The notes: a model not told the origin generated them from the sequence alone. DNA of 64,000 bases from Sphingomonadales bacterium (GCA_016721875.1 JADKHG010000013.1:32248-96247); one strand, 5' to 3'; counted from the stretch's first letter, positions 49,577-59,191 are shown. Translations and numbers: made by a program.

Positions 49577-50972
49577 TCAGTAGCGATAATGCTCAGGCTT
49601 GAACGGACCTTCGGTCGGAACGCCAATGTAGCTTGCCTGCTTGTCAGAAAGCTTGGTCAGCTTCACGCCCAGCTTTTCAAGGTGCAATGCTGCAACCTTT
49701 TCATCGAGGTGCTTGGGCAGGACATAGACTTCGTTCTTATACTGGCCAGGGTTGGTGTAGAGTTCGATCTGCGCCAGCGTCTGATTGGTGAAGCTTGACG
49801 ACATGACAAAGCTGGGGTGACCGGTGGCGCAACCCAGATTGACCAAGCGACCCTTGGCGAGGATGATGATCTGCTTGCCATCGGGGAATTCAACCAGATC
49901 TGTACCCGGCTTCACCTCGGTCCATTTATAGTTATCGAGTGCCGAAATCTGGATTTCGCTGTCGAAGTGGCCGATGTTGCAGACAATGCTCATCGGTTTC
50001 ATTGCTTTCATATGCTCGGCAGTGATCACGTCTTCGTTGCCGGTGGCAGTGACGAAGATGTCGCAGCGGGTCACGGCTTCTTCCATGGTGACGACTTCAT
50101 AGCCTTCCATGGCGGCCTGCAGCGCGCAGATCGGATCGATTTCCGTCACCATCACCCGCGCGCCGCCCTGGCGCAGCGAAGCGGCCGAACCCTTGCCGAC
50201 ATCGCCGAACCCGGCAACGCAGGCGACCTTGCCGGCCAGCATCACGTCGGTTGCGCGGCGGATCGCATCGACTAGCGATTCCTTGCAGCCATAGAGGTTG
50301 TCGAATTTCGATTTGGTGACGCTGTCATTCACATTGATCGCCGGGAAAGGCAATTTGCCGTCCTTGGCGATCTGATACAGGCGGTGGACGCCCGTCGTGG
50401 TTTCTTCAGAAACGCCCTTGATATGGGCGACCGACATGGTGAGGTAGCCGGGCTTGCGCCTTGATGAAGGCCTTGAGCGCGCGCTGAAATTCGATTTCCT
50501 CGGCATTGCTGGGCTCGGGCATGGTGTCCCCCGCTTCAAGCCGCGCACCCCACAGCGCAAACATGGTGGCGTCGCCGCCATCGTCGAGGATCATGTTGGC
50601 GGTGCGGCCCGTGCCGTCGTCCCAATCAAAGATCGAGCCGACATAGTCCCAGTAATCGGCCAGCGTTTCGCCCTTGATGGCGAACACCGGGATACCGGCA
50701 GCGGCGATCGCGGCGGCGGCGTGATCCTGGGTGGAGAAGATGTTGCAGGTTGCCCAGCGCACATCGGCACCAAGGTGGACCAGCGTTTCGATCAACACAG
50801 CAGTCTGGATCGTCATGTGCAGCGAACCGGTGATGCGCGCACCCTTCAAAGGCTGCGATGCGCCATATTCGGCACGCAGCGCCATAAGGCCCGGCATTTC
50901 GGTTTCGGCAATCTTAATTTCCGCGCGGCCAAATTCGGCAAGCGCAAGGTCAGCTACGACATAGTCGGTCAC
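49577..50972 (-). CDS. ahcY: S-adenosylhomocysteine hydrolase (frameshifted)
   Basis: NAD-dependent cytosolic enzyme that splits SAH and so relieves product inhibition of methyltransferases. N-half: GSLHMTIQTAVLIETLVHLGADVRWATCNIFSTQDH; C-half: the NAD fold VAGFGDVGKG, INVNDSVTKSKFDNLYGC and the C-terminal PEHYRY. The frame breaks near 50452, where AAGGCGCAAG looks two bases short of AAGGCGCGCAAG; joining IKA to RKPGYLTMSVAHIKGVSEETTTGVHRLY restores about 465 residues. Start is GTG at 50972 with GGAG seven bases upstream. Confidence 0.95.
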
Positions 50973-50981
50973 GATGGTACT

Positions 50982-51059
50982 CCGGCTAGGGTTGGATTGG
51001 CGCCGCTCCTAGCCGGGTCTGGTCTCAAACGCAATTACTATATAAAGAAATCTTTATAT
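50982..51059 (-). promoter_or_regulatory. ahcY 5' leader hairpin, candidate attenuator or riboswitch
   Basis: A perfect 9-bp stem (CCGGCTAGG / CCTAGCCGG, arms 50982-50990 and 51008-51016) with a 17-base loop containing GAGCGG ends exactly at the GGAG ribosome-binding site of ahcY, so folding could hide it. A second AT-rich inverted repeat (ATATAAAG...CTTTATAT, 51040-51059) lies upstream. The AGGAGCG core recalls the SAH riboswitch, but its pseudoknot partner is not found. Confidence 0.4.
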
Positions 51060-51063
51060 CACT

Positions 51064-51549
51064 TCATTTTGCAGCAATCCGAACGCTACAGCGGCCGCCC
51101 GCAAGCTCGGGAATACCGGCATTGCGTTCGGCAATATCGGCAAGGCTCAGTCTGTCATGTGTCTTTGATCCCAATTCAGACGCTAACAGTTTCAGTTCTG
51201 CACAGCCCATGCTTTCATGGCCGATCCCGTAATGGTTAGCGAGGCTGATGGTGAACTTGTCCATTGCCCTTTCCGCGCCTTGCCCGCCCACAATGCGTGC
51301 AAATCGCGCTTTGACATGGGCATTGTTCGCACCAATCACGGGATTGTTGAGCCGGACGAAACGGTTATAGTCGGCGAGAAAATTGTGCTGCCCGTTGCGG
51401 CAACGCAAAGCCGTCACCATCATCATCATATTGAGATTGGCAACGCTCGCGGCCTTTGCTTCGCTGTCCGACCAGCAAGCCTGAGCCGGTTGCGCAGCCA
51501 TTATCGACGTGACAGCTGCAAAAGCTGCCACTTTCCCTGATATTTTCAT
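51064..51549 (-). CDS. Secreted cysteine-containing small protein, unknown function
   Basis: Not assigned to a family. The 161-residue protein has a signal peptide (MKISGKVAAFAAVTSIMAAQPAQA) with the mature form starting CWSDSEAKAA, plus three further cysteines (RCRNGQ, MGCAEL, GRCSVR), so two disulfides are possible. A helical MMMMVTALRCRNGQHNF segment is conspicuous. GGGGA lies eight bases before the ATG. It ends 90 bases before ahcY on the same strand. Database proteins of this kind in sphingomonads are sometimes mislabelled SAH hydrolase because of that neighbour. Confidence 0.7.
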   Translation of the reverse strand: MKISGKVAAFAAVTSIMAAQPAQACWSDSEAKAASVANLNMMMMVTALRCRNGQHNFLADYNRFVRLNNPVIGANNAHVKARFARIVGGQGAERAMDKFTISLANHYGIGHESMGCAELKLLASELGSKTHDRLSLADIAERNAGIPELAGGRCSVRIAAK

Positions 51550-51781
51550 GTTCTAGTCCCCTTCCAAATTATCTTTGGACGGCCAGAACTGGACCATTGT
51601 GTTTACCGAATTTTCAACCTGCACGGTGAAGCAAAATTAAGCATATAAGTTGCTGCATTGGGCTGGTGAAAATTCTTGGCCGGTTGGTCTTGGAATTGTC
51701 GCATCGCCCGCCTACCTTGTCCGGGTCAGCTTTCGCACTTTGCGCAAAGCCAAACAAGACCCCCGAGGAAAGGATAGCGAC

Positions 51782-52261
51782 ATGGCCATTTCAGTAGGCG
51801 ACAAGATTCCCGACACCAAATTGGTGAAGGCCACTCCCGATGGCCCGCAGCCAGTGCAGTCAGCCGACTATTTTGCAGGCAAACGTGTGGCGCTGTTTTC
51901 AGTCCCCGGCGCATTCACGCCGACCTGTTCGGCCAAGCATCTTCCCGGTTTTGTTGAAAAAGCCGCCGACCTCAAAGCCAAGGGCATCGACGAAATCGCC
52001 TGTACCGCTGTCAATGACGCCTTCGTCATGGGTGCCTGGAACAAGTCGGGCGGCTCCGAAGATGTGACTATGCTAGCGGACGGCAATGCCGATTTCGCCG
52101 AGGCCGTTGGCCTGACCATGGACGGTTCGGGCTTTGGCATGGGCAAGCGCGGACAGCGTTTCTCGATGGTGGTCAATGATGGCGTTGTCGAACAGTTGAA
52201 CGTCGAAGCCCCGGGTGATTTCAAGGTCAGTTCTGCCGAGCATATGCTTTCGCAGCTTTGA
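51782..52261 (+). CDS. Peroxiredoxin, Prx5 type
   Basis: Thiol peroxidase of 159 residues that reduces peroxides. The peroxidatic cysteine sits in PGAFTPTCSAKHLPGF, the family signature, and the rest (VNDAFVMGAW, FGMGKRGQRFSMVVNDGVVEQLNVE) matches Prx5/PMP20 rather than AhpC. AGGAAAGGA precedes the ATG; an upstream in-frame start at 51650 is rejected. Single-gene transcript ended by the hairpin at 52307. Confidence 0.93.
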   Translation: MAISVGDKIPDTKLVKATPDGPQPVQSADYFAGKRVALFSVPGAFTPTCSAKHLPGFVEKAADLKAKGIDEIACTAVNDAFVMGAWNKSGGSEDVTMLADGNADFAEAVGLTMDGSGFGMGKRGQRFSMVVNDGVVEQLNVEAPGDFKVSSAEHMLSQL

Positions 52262-52306
52262 TTGTCAGCTTGTCATGCGGCGGTCATTCAGACCGGTCAA
52301 AGTATC

Positions 52307-52333
52307 AAGGGCGGGGTCATCCTCGCCCTTTTT
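52307..52333 (+). terminator. Rho-independent terminator after the peroxiredoxin gene
   Basis: AAGGGCG and CGCCCTT arms (52307-52313, 52324-52330) with a 10-base loop are followed by TTT. It lies 46 bases past the stop and 37 before the amn start. Confidence 0.8.
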
Positions 52334-52369
52334 GCTTGCCAACAGTGCGAAAATCAGGAATCCGCCGTC

Positions 52370-53801
52370 ATGGCTACAAAACAGACACAAGATATAATCC
52401 ATCTCATTCACAAACATTATGACGCCGCCGTCGATAATTTGCGGCTCTCGCTATCCAAATTCCTCCATGACCGAACGACACCTGATCCCGCTGCGCAGCA
52501 ACGGTAGCTATTGCTATCCGGAATTGATCATCCGCTATGCTGGTGTCGAGCGCGACAATGTTTTCAACCTAGCGTTCGGCCGATTGGAAAAGCCGGGTAT
52601 TTACCGCACAACTTTGACGCGTCCGGCAATCTATGCCGAATATCTTGAATCCCAGCTTGAACTGCTGGTACAGCAATATCACATCGAAATGGAAGTTCGC
52701 CCGGGAAAACAGGAAATCCCCTTTCCCTATGTTCTCGACGGGCTGGAACTGGGCGATGTTTCACCGACCGAATTATCGAAATATTTCCCCGCAACCGAGC
52801 TCGCCGATATTGGTGACGAAGCCGCAGACGGGCTGCTGATTGCCGCAGAAAATGGCGCGCCACTGTCGCTGTTCGACGGCCTTCGCACCGATTTCTCGCT
52901 TGCTCGTTTGAAGCACTATACCGGCACGCCTGCCGACCATTTTCAACGCTACATATTGTTCACCAACTACAATCGATATGTCGACGAATTTGTCGCATGG
53001 GCCTGCCAACAGGTTGGTAAGGGTCGCTACACGGCTTTGTCGGGTGCTGGCGGGCTTTATGTTGATGAAGCGACCGACGAACATGAACAGTTGGTGGCAG
53101 ACAGCACCTGGCGCAAGCATCAGATGCCAGCCTATCACCTGATGGCAGCGGACGGGACGGGTATCACTTTGGTCAATATCGGAGTGGGGCCTTCGAACGC
53201 CAAGAATATCTGCGACCATCTTGCGGTTTTGCGTCCTGAAGCATGGCTAATGATCGGCCATTGTGGCGGCCTGCGCGAGACACAACGGATTGGCGACTAT
53301 GTTCTCGCTCACGCCTATCTGCGCGATGACAATATTCTCGATCGGGTTTTGCCGCCAGAAATCCCCATCCCGCCAATTGCCGAGGTGCAACAGGCGTTGG
53401 AAACCGCGACGGTGCAGGTGTCGGGAACCAGCGGTGCCAATCTCAAAAGGCGGATGCGCACCGGCACCGTTGTCACCACCGACGATCGCAACTGGGAGTT
53501 GCGCTACACCGACAGCGCGCTGAGATTTTCGCAGAGTCGCGCCATTGCCATTGATATGGAATCGGCAACAATTGCCGCGCAGGGTTATCGCTTTCGCGTA
53601 CCCTATGGCACGTTGCTGTGCGTATCGGACAAGCCGCTACACGGCGAAATCAAACTGCCCGGGCAGGCCAATCGTTTTTACGAAGAGGCGATCGCTGCGC
53701 ACTTGCAGATCGGTATCCAGACTTGCGAATTGCTGCGCGAGGCAGGCAACAGCCTGCACAGCCGCAAGCTGCGCGCCTTTAACGAACCGCCGTTCCGATA
53801 A
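52370..53801 (+). CDS. amn: AMP nucleosidase (frameshifted)
   Basis: Hydrolyses AMP to adenine and ribose 5-phosphate. Main frame (about 52490-53801) has the nucleoside-phosphorylase fold: FTNYNRYVDEFVAWAC, LSGAGGLYVDEATD, NIGVGPSNAKNICDHLAVLRPEAWLMIGHCGGLR and AIDMESATIAAQGYRFRVPYGTLLCVSDKPLHGE. The first 40 residues (MATKQTQDIIHLIHKHYDAA) are in another frame from ATG 52370, with the join near 52495 (GCTGCGCAGC). About 477 residues when joined. AGGAA lies about ten bases upstream. The stop TAA overlaps the SDR ATG. Confidence 0.92.
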
Positions 53802-54583
53802 TGGAAGACCGCCCTGCCCTGTCGCGTTCAATCGCTGGCCGCATTGCCATAGTGACAGGAGCGGCGAGCGGTATGGGGCGGGCGACGGCATTGTTGTTCG
53901 CCAGCGAAGGCGCAAAAGTTGTCGTCACTGACCTCGACCAATCCGCTTGCGATATAGTCGTCGAGGAGATCGAAGCCCGCGGCGGAACGGCAATTGCCCT
54001 CGCACTTAACGTCGCCGATGCACAGCAGATCAAGACGGTTGTTGACGAAATTGGCTGCAAATTCGGTCAGATAGACATATTGGTCAACAACGCCGGTGTT
54101 TCGAGCTTTGCTCCACTCGATGGCGGCAGCGAATATGATGCAATCTGGGATCGTGCGCTCTCGGTAATGTTGACCGGGCAACAGCGGCTGGTGCGAGCTG
54201 CTTTGCCATGGTTACGCAACAGCGACGCAGCACGGATCGTCAACATTGCCTCAACTGAGGGATTGGGAGCCACTCCCGGAGACACTCCTTATGTCGCAGC
54301 AAAAACCGGTGTCATCGGCCTGACGCGTGGACTTGCGGTCGATCTGGGAAAAGAAAGCATTACCGTCAACTGCATTTGCCCCGGTCCGATCCATACCGCG
54401 ATGACTGCGGCCCTACCAGACGAAGATAAGGTGATATTCGCCAAACGGCGGACAGCCCTGCGCCGATATGGCTATCCCGAAGAAGTCGCGCATATCACGC
54501 TCAGTCTGGTGCTTCCTGCAGCCAGCTATATCACCGGAGCCATCATCCCTGTCGATGGAGGACTGACTGCACGCAATGCGTGA
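53801..54583 (+). CDS. Short-chain dehydrogenase/reductase
   Basis: NAD(P)-dependent oxidoreductase of 260 residues. Cofactor motif TGAASGMGRA (about 20-29), NNAG, catalytic Ser (NIASTEG) and YVAAK, and C-terminal IIPVDGG. It has the classical FabG-like layout; the acidic residue after the second strand (VVTDLDQ) suggests NAD preference. Substrate unknown. TAATG overlap with amn means they share a transcript, though a functional tie is not obvious. Confidence 0.9.
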   Translation: MEDRPALSRSIAGRIAIVTGAASGMGRATALLFASEGAKVVVTDLDQSACDIVVEEIEARGGTAIALALNVADAQQIKTVVDEIGCKFGQIDILVNNAGVSSFAPLDGGSEYDAIWDRALSVMLTGQQRLVRAALPWLRNSDAARIVNIASTEGLGATPGDTPYVAAKTGVIGLTRGLAVDLGKESITVNCICPGPIHTAMTAALPDEDKVIFAKRRTALRRYGYPEEVAHITLSLVLPAASYITGAIIPVDGGLTARNA

Positions 54584-55087
54584 TTAGGGTTTGGCGAGCT
54601 CGTCTTTTAGCTTCTTGGCTGCCAGTTCGAGTATCTGTAATTCAGCCGCAAGATTGCCCTGCGGCAAACCAAAGTCGCAGATCGAGTAGCGCTGGATGTA
54701 AAGCTGGCCGTTGTCGTAAAGTCCGACTTGCGTCAGCAAATTTTGTCGGTTGAAATTGATGACCAACTCGGCTTTGCGTTGGAGAGTCCAGTCAGGTCGC
54801 GGCGTGATGACGATCAATATTGCCAGTCCGATCCGTCGTTCCGAATTGGGCTGTTTCGCGGTTAAGTTAGCGACCCCAAGTGTCCCATCCGCAAATTTGA
54901 TGTCTAGGTAGGATATATCCTGCCCACTATAGCGACCAAGCACGCTTATCTTGCGTTCGGCCAACACAGGAGCAATAGCAGCTTCGGTGAAATCGCCGAT
55001 TAACGCTGTCGGGTTATAGGCTGTCTGCGCAGCGGAAGGAGCAGCAGCAAATATAGCCATAGCAGTTGTGAAAGCCGAAAATTTCAT
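54584..55087 (-). CDS. Secreted YbjN-like protein
   Basis: The 167-residue protein has a signal peptide (MKFSAFTTAMAIFAAAPSAAQ) and a core with the pattern of YbjN/type III chaperone-like folds: LVINFNRQNLLTQVGLYDNGQLYIQRYSICDFGLPQGNLAAELQILE (strand, strand, helix). The resemblance is modest and from memory. Convergent with the SDR gene, followed by no clear terminator. Function unknown. Confidence 0.55.
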   Translation of the reverse strand: MKFSAFTTAMAIFAAAPSAAQTAYNPTALIGDFTEAAIAPVLAERKISVLGRYSGQDISYLDIKFADGTLGVANLTAKQPNSERRIGLAILIVITPRPDWTLQRKAELVINFNRQNLLTQVGLYDNGQLYIQRYSICDFGLPQGNLAAELQILELAAKKLKDELAKP

Positions 55088-55154
55088 GTCACCCTCAGAA
55101 ATGGTCGATCGAAGACCCTTATCTGAGGGTAACAGAAAATTTCGTCTGCGAAAG

Positions 55155-55180
55155 GGGTGTTACCACCCCTTTTTTGCGCC
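55155..55180. terminator. Hairpin overlapping the M2 peptidase stop codon
   Basis: AAGGGGTG and CACCCCTT arms flank a loop that contains the TAA stop of the M2 peptidase gene (minus strand). On the plus strand it is followed by a T run, so it is best shaped as a plus-strand terminator, yet no plus-strand gene ends here. Confidence 0.4.
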
Positions 55181-56968
55181 CTTATTCTGCTTCTTGAGCC
55201 ATTCCATAAGCGGCTTGAAATATTCAATCATTGCCGTGCCCGACATTTCACGGCTGCCGGTAAAGGCCTGCAGCGCATCGGGCCAGGGCTTCGAAGCGCC
55301 CATTGCCAGCATGGCATTCATTTTCGCGCCGACTTCCTTGTTGCCGTAAAACGAACAGCGGTGCAGCGGTCCCTTCCAGCCAGCGGCGTCACACGCAGCC
55401 TTGTAGAACTGGAACTGCAGGATGCGCGCGAGGAAATAACGGGTGTAGGGTGTGTTGCCCGGAATGTGATATTTTGCACCAGGATCGAATGCGCCTGCCG
55501 GACGGTCCACTGGTGGAGTGATCCCTTGATATTGGCGACGCAAATCGGTCCAACCCTTGTTGTAATTGGCTGGTGTAATCGCACCGCTGAACACACCCCA
55601 GCGCCATTTGTCGACCAGCAGGCCAAAAGGCAGGAAGGCAACCTTGTCCATTGCCTGACGCAATAGCAGTCCGGTATCCTTGTCGGCACTCGGCACCTTG
55701 TCTTTATCGAGCAGACCGATCTGTACCAGATATTCGGGGGTGATCGACAGTGCGATGGCATCGCCAATCGCTTCGTGGAAACCGTCATTCGCACCATTCA
55801 GATGCAGCAGGCTCTGTTTGTTATAGGCGCGCTGATAATAATTGTGGCCAAGCTCGTGGTGGATGGTCACAAAATCATCGGTGTTGACCTTGATGCACAT
55901 TTTGATGCGCAGATCATCGACATTGTCGATATCCCATGCCGACGCATGGCAGACAACTTCGCGGTCACGGGGCTTGAGGAACTGCGCGCGCTCGTAGAAT
56001 GTTTTGGGCAGCGGGTCGAAGCCGAGCGACGAGAAAAAACCTTCGCCAATCTTCACCATGCCGATTTCATCGACACCCTTGGCCTTGAGCAATTCGCCAA
56101 TGTCATAACCGATATCGCCAGCACCGGCAGGAGCGACGACATCGTAAATGCCGCCCCATTCCTGCGCCCACATATTGCCGAGCAAGTCGGCACGGATCGG
56201 GCCGGTCTTGGATTGCACTGCATCGCCATATTTCGCGTTCAGCTTGTTACGCGTATAGGTGTGCAGTTCGTCATAAAGCGGTTTGACCTCAAGCCACAAT
56301 TTGTCAGTCAGCGCTGCAAAATCATCGGCAGGCATGTCATAGCCCGAGCGCCACATCGCGCCGACATCCTTGAATCCAAGCTCTTCAGCGCCCTCATTGG
56401 CGATCTCGACCATGCGAGCATAGTCTTTGCCCATCGGTTTGCCGACATTGTCGTGCCAGCTCGCCCACATTTCCTTCAGCTCTTCAGGATTGCGATTGGT
56501 GCCCATCTCAGCTTCGATATCGGAGCCGTTAATTTCCTTACCCCTGAGCGTGCCCCTGCCTTTGCCATAGGCAGAGTTGAGCTTAGTCGCGATGGTGCTG
56601 AGTTCAGCGGCGGCACCTTCTTTGGTCGGCGCAGGCAAAACCAGACCGCCGCGCAATATGTCAAGCTTGCGCTTGGTTTCAGCCGAAAGCCCGGCAACAC
56701 TCTGATATTTCGCGGCTTCGAGCGCATATTGCACCGATTTTTCAGTGCCTATTTCACCATATTTGGCGGCGAGCGCATCGGTATCGTCGGTGATATAGGT
56801 CGCGTTGACCCATTGTACGCGCCCAGCCTCGACCGTGAAGTCGTACAGGTCTTTTTCCGCCTTGGCGATAAAGGCCTCGGCATCTGAAACCGTGGGTGTG
56901 GTCTGGGCCCAAGCGGGTGTCGACACAGTGGCAATCGCCAAAGCGACGATCGAAACATATTTTCTCAT
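55160..56968 (-). CDS. M2 family zinc metallopeptidase (ACE-like)
   Basis: Exported peptidyl dipeptidase of 602 residues with a signal peptide ending TPAWA. The zinc site is TIHHELGHNYYQ (HExxH near residue 370), with the downstream Glu in GFHEAIGDAIALS, matching angiotensin-converting-enzyme homologues. ATG 56968 is preceded by GGGGAGC; a longer frame upstream lacks signal-peptide sense. Last gene of a five-gene minus-strand cluster that starts with two GFA proteins. Confidence 0.93.
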   Translation of the reverse strand: MRKYVSIVALAIATVSTPAWAQTTPTVSDAEAFIAKAEKDLYDFTVEAGRVQWVNATYITDDTDALAAKYGEIGTEKSVQYALEAAKYQSVAGLSAETKRKLDILRGGLVLPAPTKEGAAAELSTIATKLNSAYGKGRGTLRGKEINGSDIEAEMGTNRNPEELKEMWASWHDNVGKPMGKDYARMVEIANEGAEELGFKDVGAMWRSGYDMPADDFAALTDKLWLEVKPLYDELHTYTRNKLNAKYGDAVQSKTGPIRADLLGNMWAQEWGGIYDVVAPAGAGDIGYDIGELLKAKGVDEIGMVKIGEGFFSSLGFDPLPKTFYERAQFLKPRDREVVCHASAWDIDNVDDLRIKMCIKVNTDDFVTIHHELGHNYYQRAYNKQSLLHLNGANDGFHEAIGDAIALSITPEYLVQIGLLDKDKVPSADKDTGLLLRQAMDKVAFLPFGLLVDKWRWGVFSGAITPANYNKGWTDLRRQYQGITPPVDRPAGAFDPGAKYHIPGNTPYTRYFLARILQFQFYKAACDAAGWKGPLHRCSFYGNKEVGAKMNAMLAMGASKPWPDALQAFTGSREMSGTAMIEYFKPLMEWLKKQNKGAKKGW

Positions 56969-57030
56969 GCGGCTAGCTCCCCGGCATAAATCTGCAATGG
57001 CGCAGACGATGGTAGTTTCAAACGAAACCG

Positions 57031-57558
57031 TCAACCCGCCTGACGCGCCATTCGTCGAAACAGGAGCGCCACTAGCAGACCAATGAAGGTTACAAGGAAC
57101 GCTACAGTCTTAAAGGGTTTCACGGTTGCTGCTGTGTCCGCGAGCAGATTGTCCCCCTGATCGAACATCACTTGAATGAATTGGCAAATGGTTTCGGTAT
57201 AATCGGTGAGCAAAAACACAACCGCCGCCGCCATGATCAATCCGCCCAATGCGCTGAGAACATATGTGCCTTCCGCCCGCATTGCCCGACCGCCTTGCCA
57301 CGCGCCAAAGGCGTAGGTTCCGATGAAAATAAGGTCAATCACCATGCTGATCCGGGCCAAATCAAGCACACCTGCCGCTTTCCAGCCCAAGTGAATCTGG
57401 TCCACCCGGATAGCCGTACCCGCTGACTGATGGTCACCAATTCCCATAGGCGAGATAGGATTACTCAGCCACACATTGAGAAAAATCTGCAAGGCCAGAA
57501 GCAGCAGTCCGGCCAGCCAGAACCACCAGAATGTCTTTTCAAACTTTGACTCTTCCAT
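57031..57558 (-). CDS. Hypothetical inner-membrane protein, four helices
   Basis: Unrecognised 175-residue protein with hydrophobic helices at about 10-30 (WFWLAGLLLLALQIFL), 70-90, 100-120 and 148-168 and a short basic C-terminus (FRRMARQAG). Loop 1 holds a conserved-looking stretch PISPMGIGDHQSAGTA. It starts three bases after the alpha/beta hydrolase stop and precedes the M2 peptidase by 62 bases. Confidence 0.65.
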   Translation of the reverse strand: MEESKFEKTFWWFWLAGLLLLALQIFLNVWLSNPISPMGIGDHQSAGTAIRVDQIHLGWKAAGVLDLARISMVIDLIFIGTYAFGAWQGGRAMRAEGTYVLSALGGLIMAAAVVFLLTDYTETICQFIQVMFDQGDNLLADTAATVKPFKTVAFLVTFIGLLVALLFRRMARQAG

Positions 57559-57561
57559 CGG

Positions 57562-58314
57562 TCAAATGTCCTCCAGTAAAAATTCGGCAATGGCCTGCCC
57601 CATTTCGGGCTTTACCACTGCGCTCATATGATTTCCCGGCACCCTAAAATGCCTGCCCTGCGGCAATGCCGCAACCAAGGCTGCTGCCGAGCCATTATCG
57701 TCGTCCTGCTCGCCACACACGACTGCTACGGGCATATCAAAACCACGAATCGCGTCTTCTGACGTGTCGGCAAAGCTGTCGAGCAGCAGGTTCAGCGCGA
57801 TAGGATCGGCTCCTGTGGTTTTCACAAATGCCGCCGCCATAAATTCGGGTGAACCACGCTCGTGACCATCAAGATTTTCGAATACACTTCGGAAATGTGC
57901 CTTGCGCTTACCGGTTTGCGTCAGACCTTCCAGCCCCATTCCGGCAATCACAGCACGGCGTGGGACGCACCCCCTCGCAAGCATTCGCGACACTGTCCGA
58001 CCGCCGAGGGAGTAGCCGCCAAGGTCGAAATCCTTGACACCCAGTTCCGCCAGCAAAGTGAACTGATCATCTGCCAATATGTCGACTGGATAATGCATCG
58101 GATCGTGCGGCTTTGCGCTGTCACCATGCGCACGCAGATCAGGCATGATCACGCGGAAACCGGCATCGGCCAGCAAGGCGGCATGCCCATATTTGATCCA
58201 GTTGGTAGCAGCATCAGAAACGAAGCCGTGGATCAGGATCAACGGGCGTCCCTCGCCCACTTCATGCACCGCAAGCCGGATTCCGTCGCTTGCTTCAATA
58301 AACCAGTGTTTCAT
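57562..58314 (-). CDS. Alpha/beta hydrolase
   Basis: Cytoplasmic hydrolase of 250 residues. Oxyanion motif ILIHGFVSDAATNW, nucleophile elbow GGYSLGGR (Ser), acid in VCGEQDDDN and His in VPGNHMSA. Substrate unknown. Its ATG overlaps the stop of the GFA gene (ATGA). Confidence 0.87.
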   Translation of the reverse strand: MKHWFIEASDGIRLAVHEVGEGRPLILIHGFVSDAATNWIKYGHAALLADAGFRVIMPDLRAHGDSAKPHDPMHYPVDILADDQFTLLAELGVKDFDLGGYSLGGRTVSRMLARGCVPRRAVIAGMGLEGLTQTGKRKAHFRSVFENLDGHERGSPEFMAAAFVKTTGADPIALNLLLDSFADTSEDAIRGFDMPVAVVCGEQDDDNGSAAALVAALPQGRHFRVPGNHMSAVVKPEMGQAIAEFLLEDI

Positions 58315-58748
58315 TTCGGCCTTTTAGCTTTTTCCCAGCGTTCGACCAGTGGTGGATGTTCGTCGCTGCGCATCCGATCCAAATGCCTTGTATCGAGCCA
58401 TTCTTCAAGGATTGCTTCCGCGCCAAAATGGCTGGTGGGGAAAAAGCCTGTCGGATCGTCCAGACTGCCGACGGTATTGTCGCAGCGTTCTGAATCTGGA
58501 TATTCAAAGCCAAGCGGCGTCCCGCATTCGCGGCAATAGGGGCGCCTGGCGATCTGCGAACTCGCATACCAGTCGGGCTCGCTCAGCCAAGTCCGCTGAT
58601 CTTTTTGCAAATTGATAAATGCTGCAGCAACACCGCCCGTCGCGCGTTGGCACATACGGCAATGGCACAAATAGGCTTCGCGGTTCTCAAGGCTCAGCCG
58701 ATAACGCACCCGACCGCATTGGCAGCCGCCTTCATGAATTTCAGTCAC
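58311..58748 (-). CDS. GFA family zinc protein (first in order: downstream copy)
   Basis: Glutathione-dependent formaldehyde-activating enzyme-like protein of 145 residues. The zinc cysteines are GGCQCGRVRY, CHCRMCQR and CRECGTPLGF. Family members bind zinc; activity on formaldehyde is proven for only a few, so the enzymatic name should not be assumed. ATGA overlaps with both the hydrolase downstream and the second GFA gene upstream. Confidence 0.88.
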   Translation of the reverse strand: MTEIHEGGCQCGRVRYRLSLENREAYLCHCRMCQRATGGVAAAFINLQKDQRTWLSEPDWYASSQIARRPYCRECGTPLGFEYPDSERCDNTVGSLDDPTGFFPTSHFGAEAILEEWLDTRHLDRMRSDEHPPLVERWEKAKRPK

Positions 58749-59191
58749 GATTGCGGCCCTAAGAGCTTAACCCAATCCTCCGGAGACCTCGGCTGCGTTT
58801 CGAGCGCTGCGGCGTCTTCAGGAATGATGACCCATGGCTGTTTGCTTCCTACCCAGAAATGCGCGAATGGCACCAGCTCATTGCTATTATCCAACGTTCC
58901 GGCGCGGATCGCTGCCAACGGATTTCTGTCATTGGTGGTATAAAGGCGAGTCAAACATTTGGAGCAGCCAAAAACCTTCACTTGCGCACCAGAAGGCGCG
59001 CTATATTCTCCGCAGGACGTATCACCTGAGACCGAAATATCGGCCGGAAAAACGGCGAGTTGCAACCCGAAGGCGCTACCAGTGCGGGTCTGACAGTCAG
59101 TACAATGGCAGGCATAAAGTTTGAAACGGAAACCGGGTTTCACGGAATAGCGAACAGTACCGCACGTACAGCCGCCTTGAAGCGTTTCCAT
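58745..59191 (-). CDS. GFA family zinc protein (upstream copy)
   Basis: A 148-residue paralogue of the next gene with GGCTCGTVRY, CHCTDCQTRTG and CSKCLTRLY; the last motif replaces the usual REC by SKC. Start of the five-gene minus-strand cluster, divergent from marR. Confidence 0.88.
   Translation of the reverse strand: METLQGGCTCGTVRYSVKPGFRFKLYACHCTDCQTRTGSAFGLQLAVFPADISVSGDTSCGEYSAPSGAQVKVFGCSKCLTRLYTTNDRNPLAAIRAGTLDNSNELVPFAHFWVGSKQPWVIIPEDAAALETQPRSPEDWVKLLGPQS

Noticed and set aside
50982..51017. Canonical SAH riboswitch upstream of ahcY
   Set aside because: The stem and AGGAGCG core are suggestive but the loop is too short and the pseudoknot strand is not found; kept only as a candidate hairpin.
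55775..56887. 370-residue open frame on the plus strand
   Set aside because: Antisense to the M2 peptidase gene; composition follows the reverse complement of that gene.
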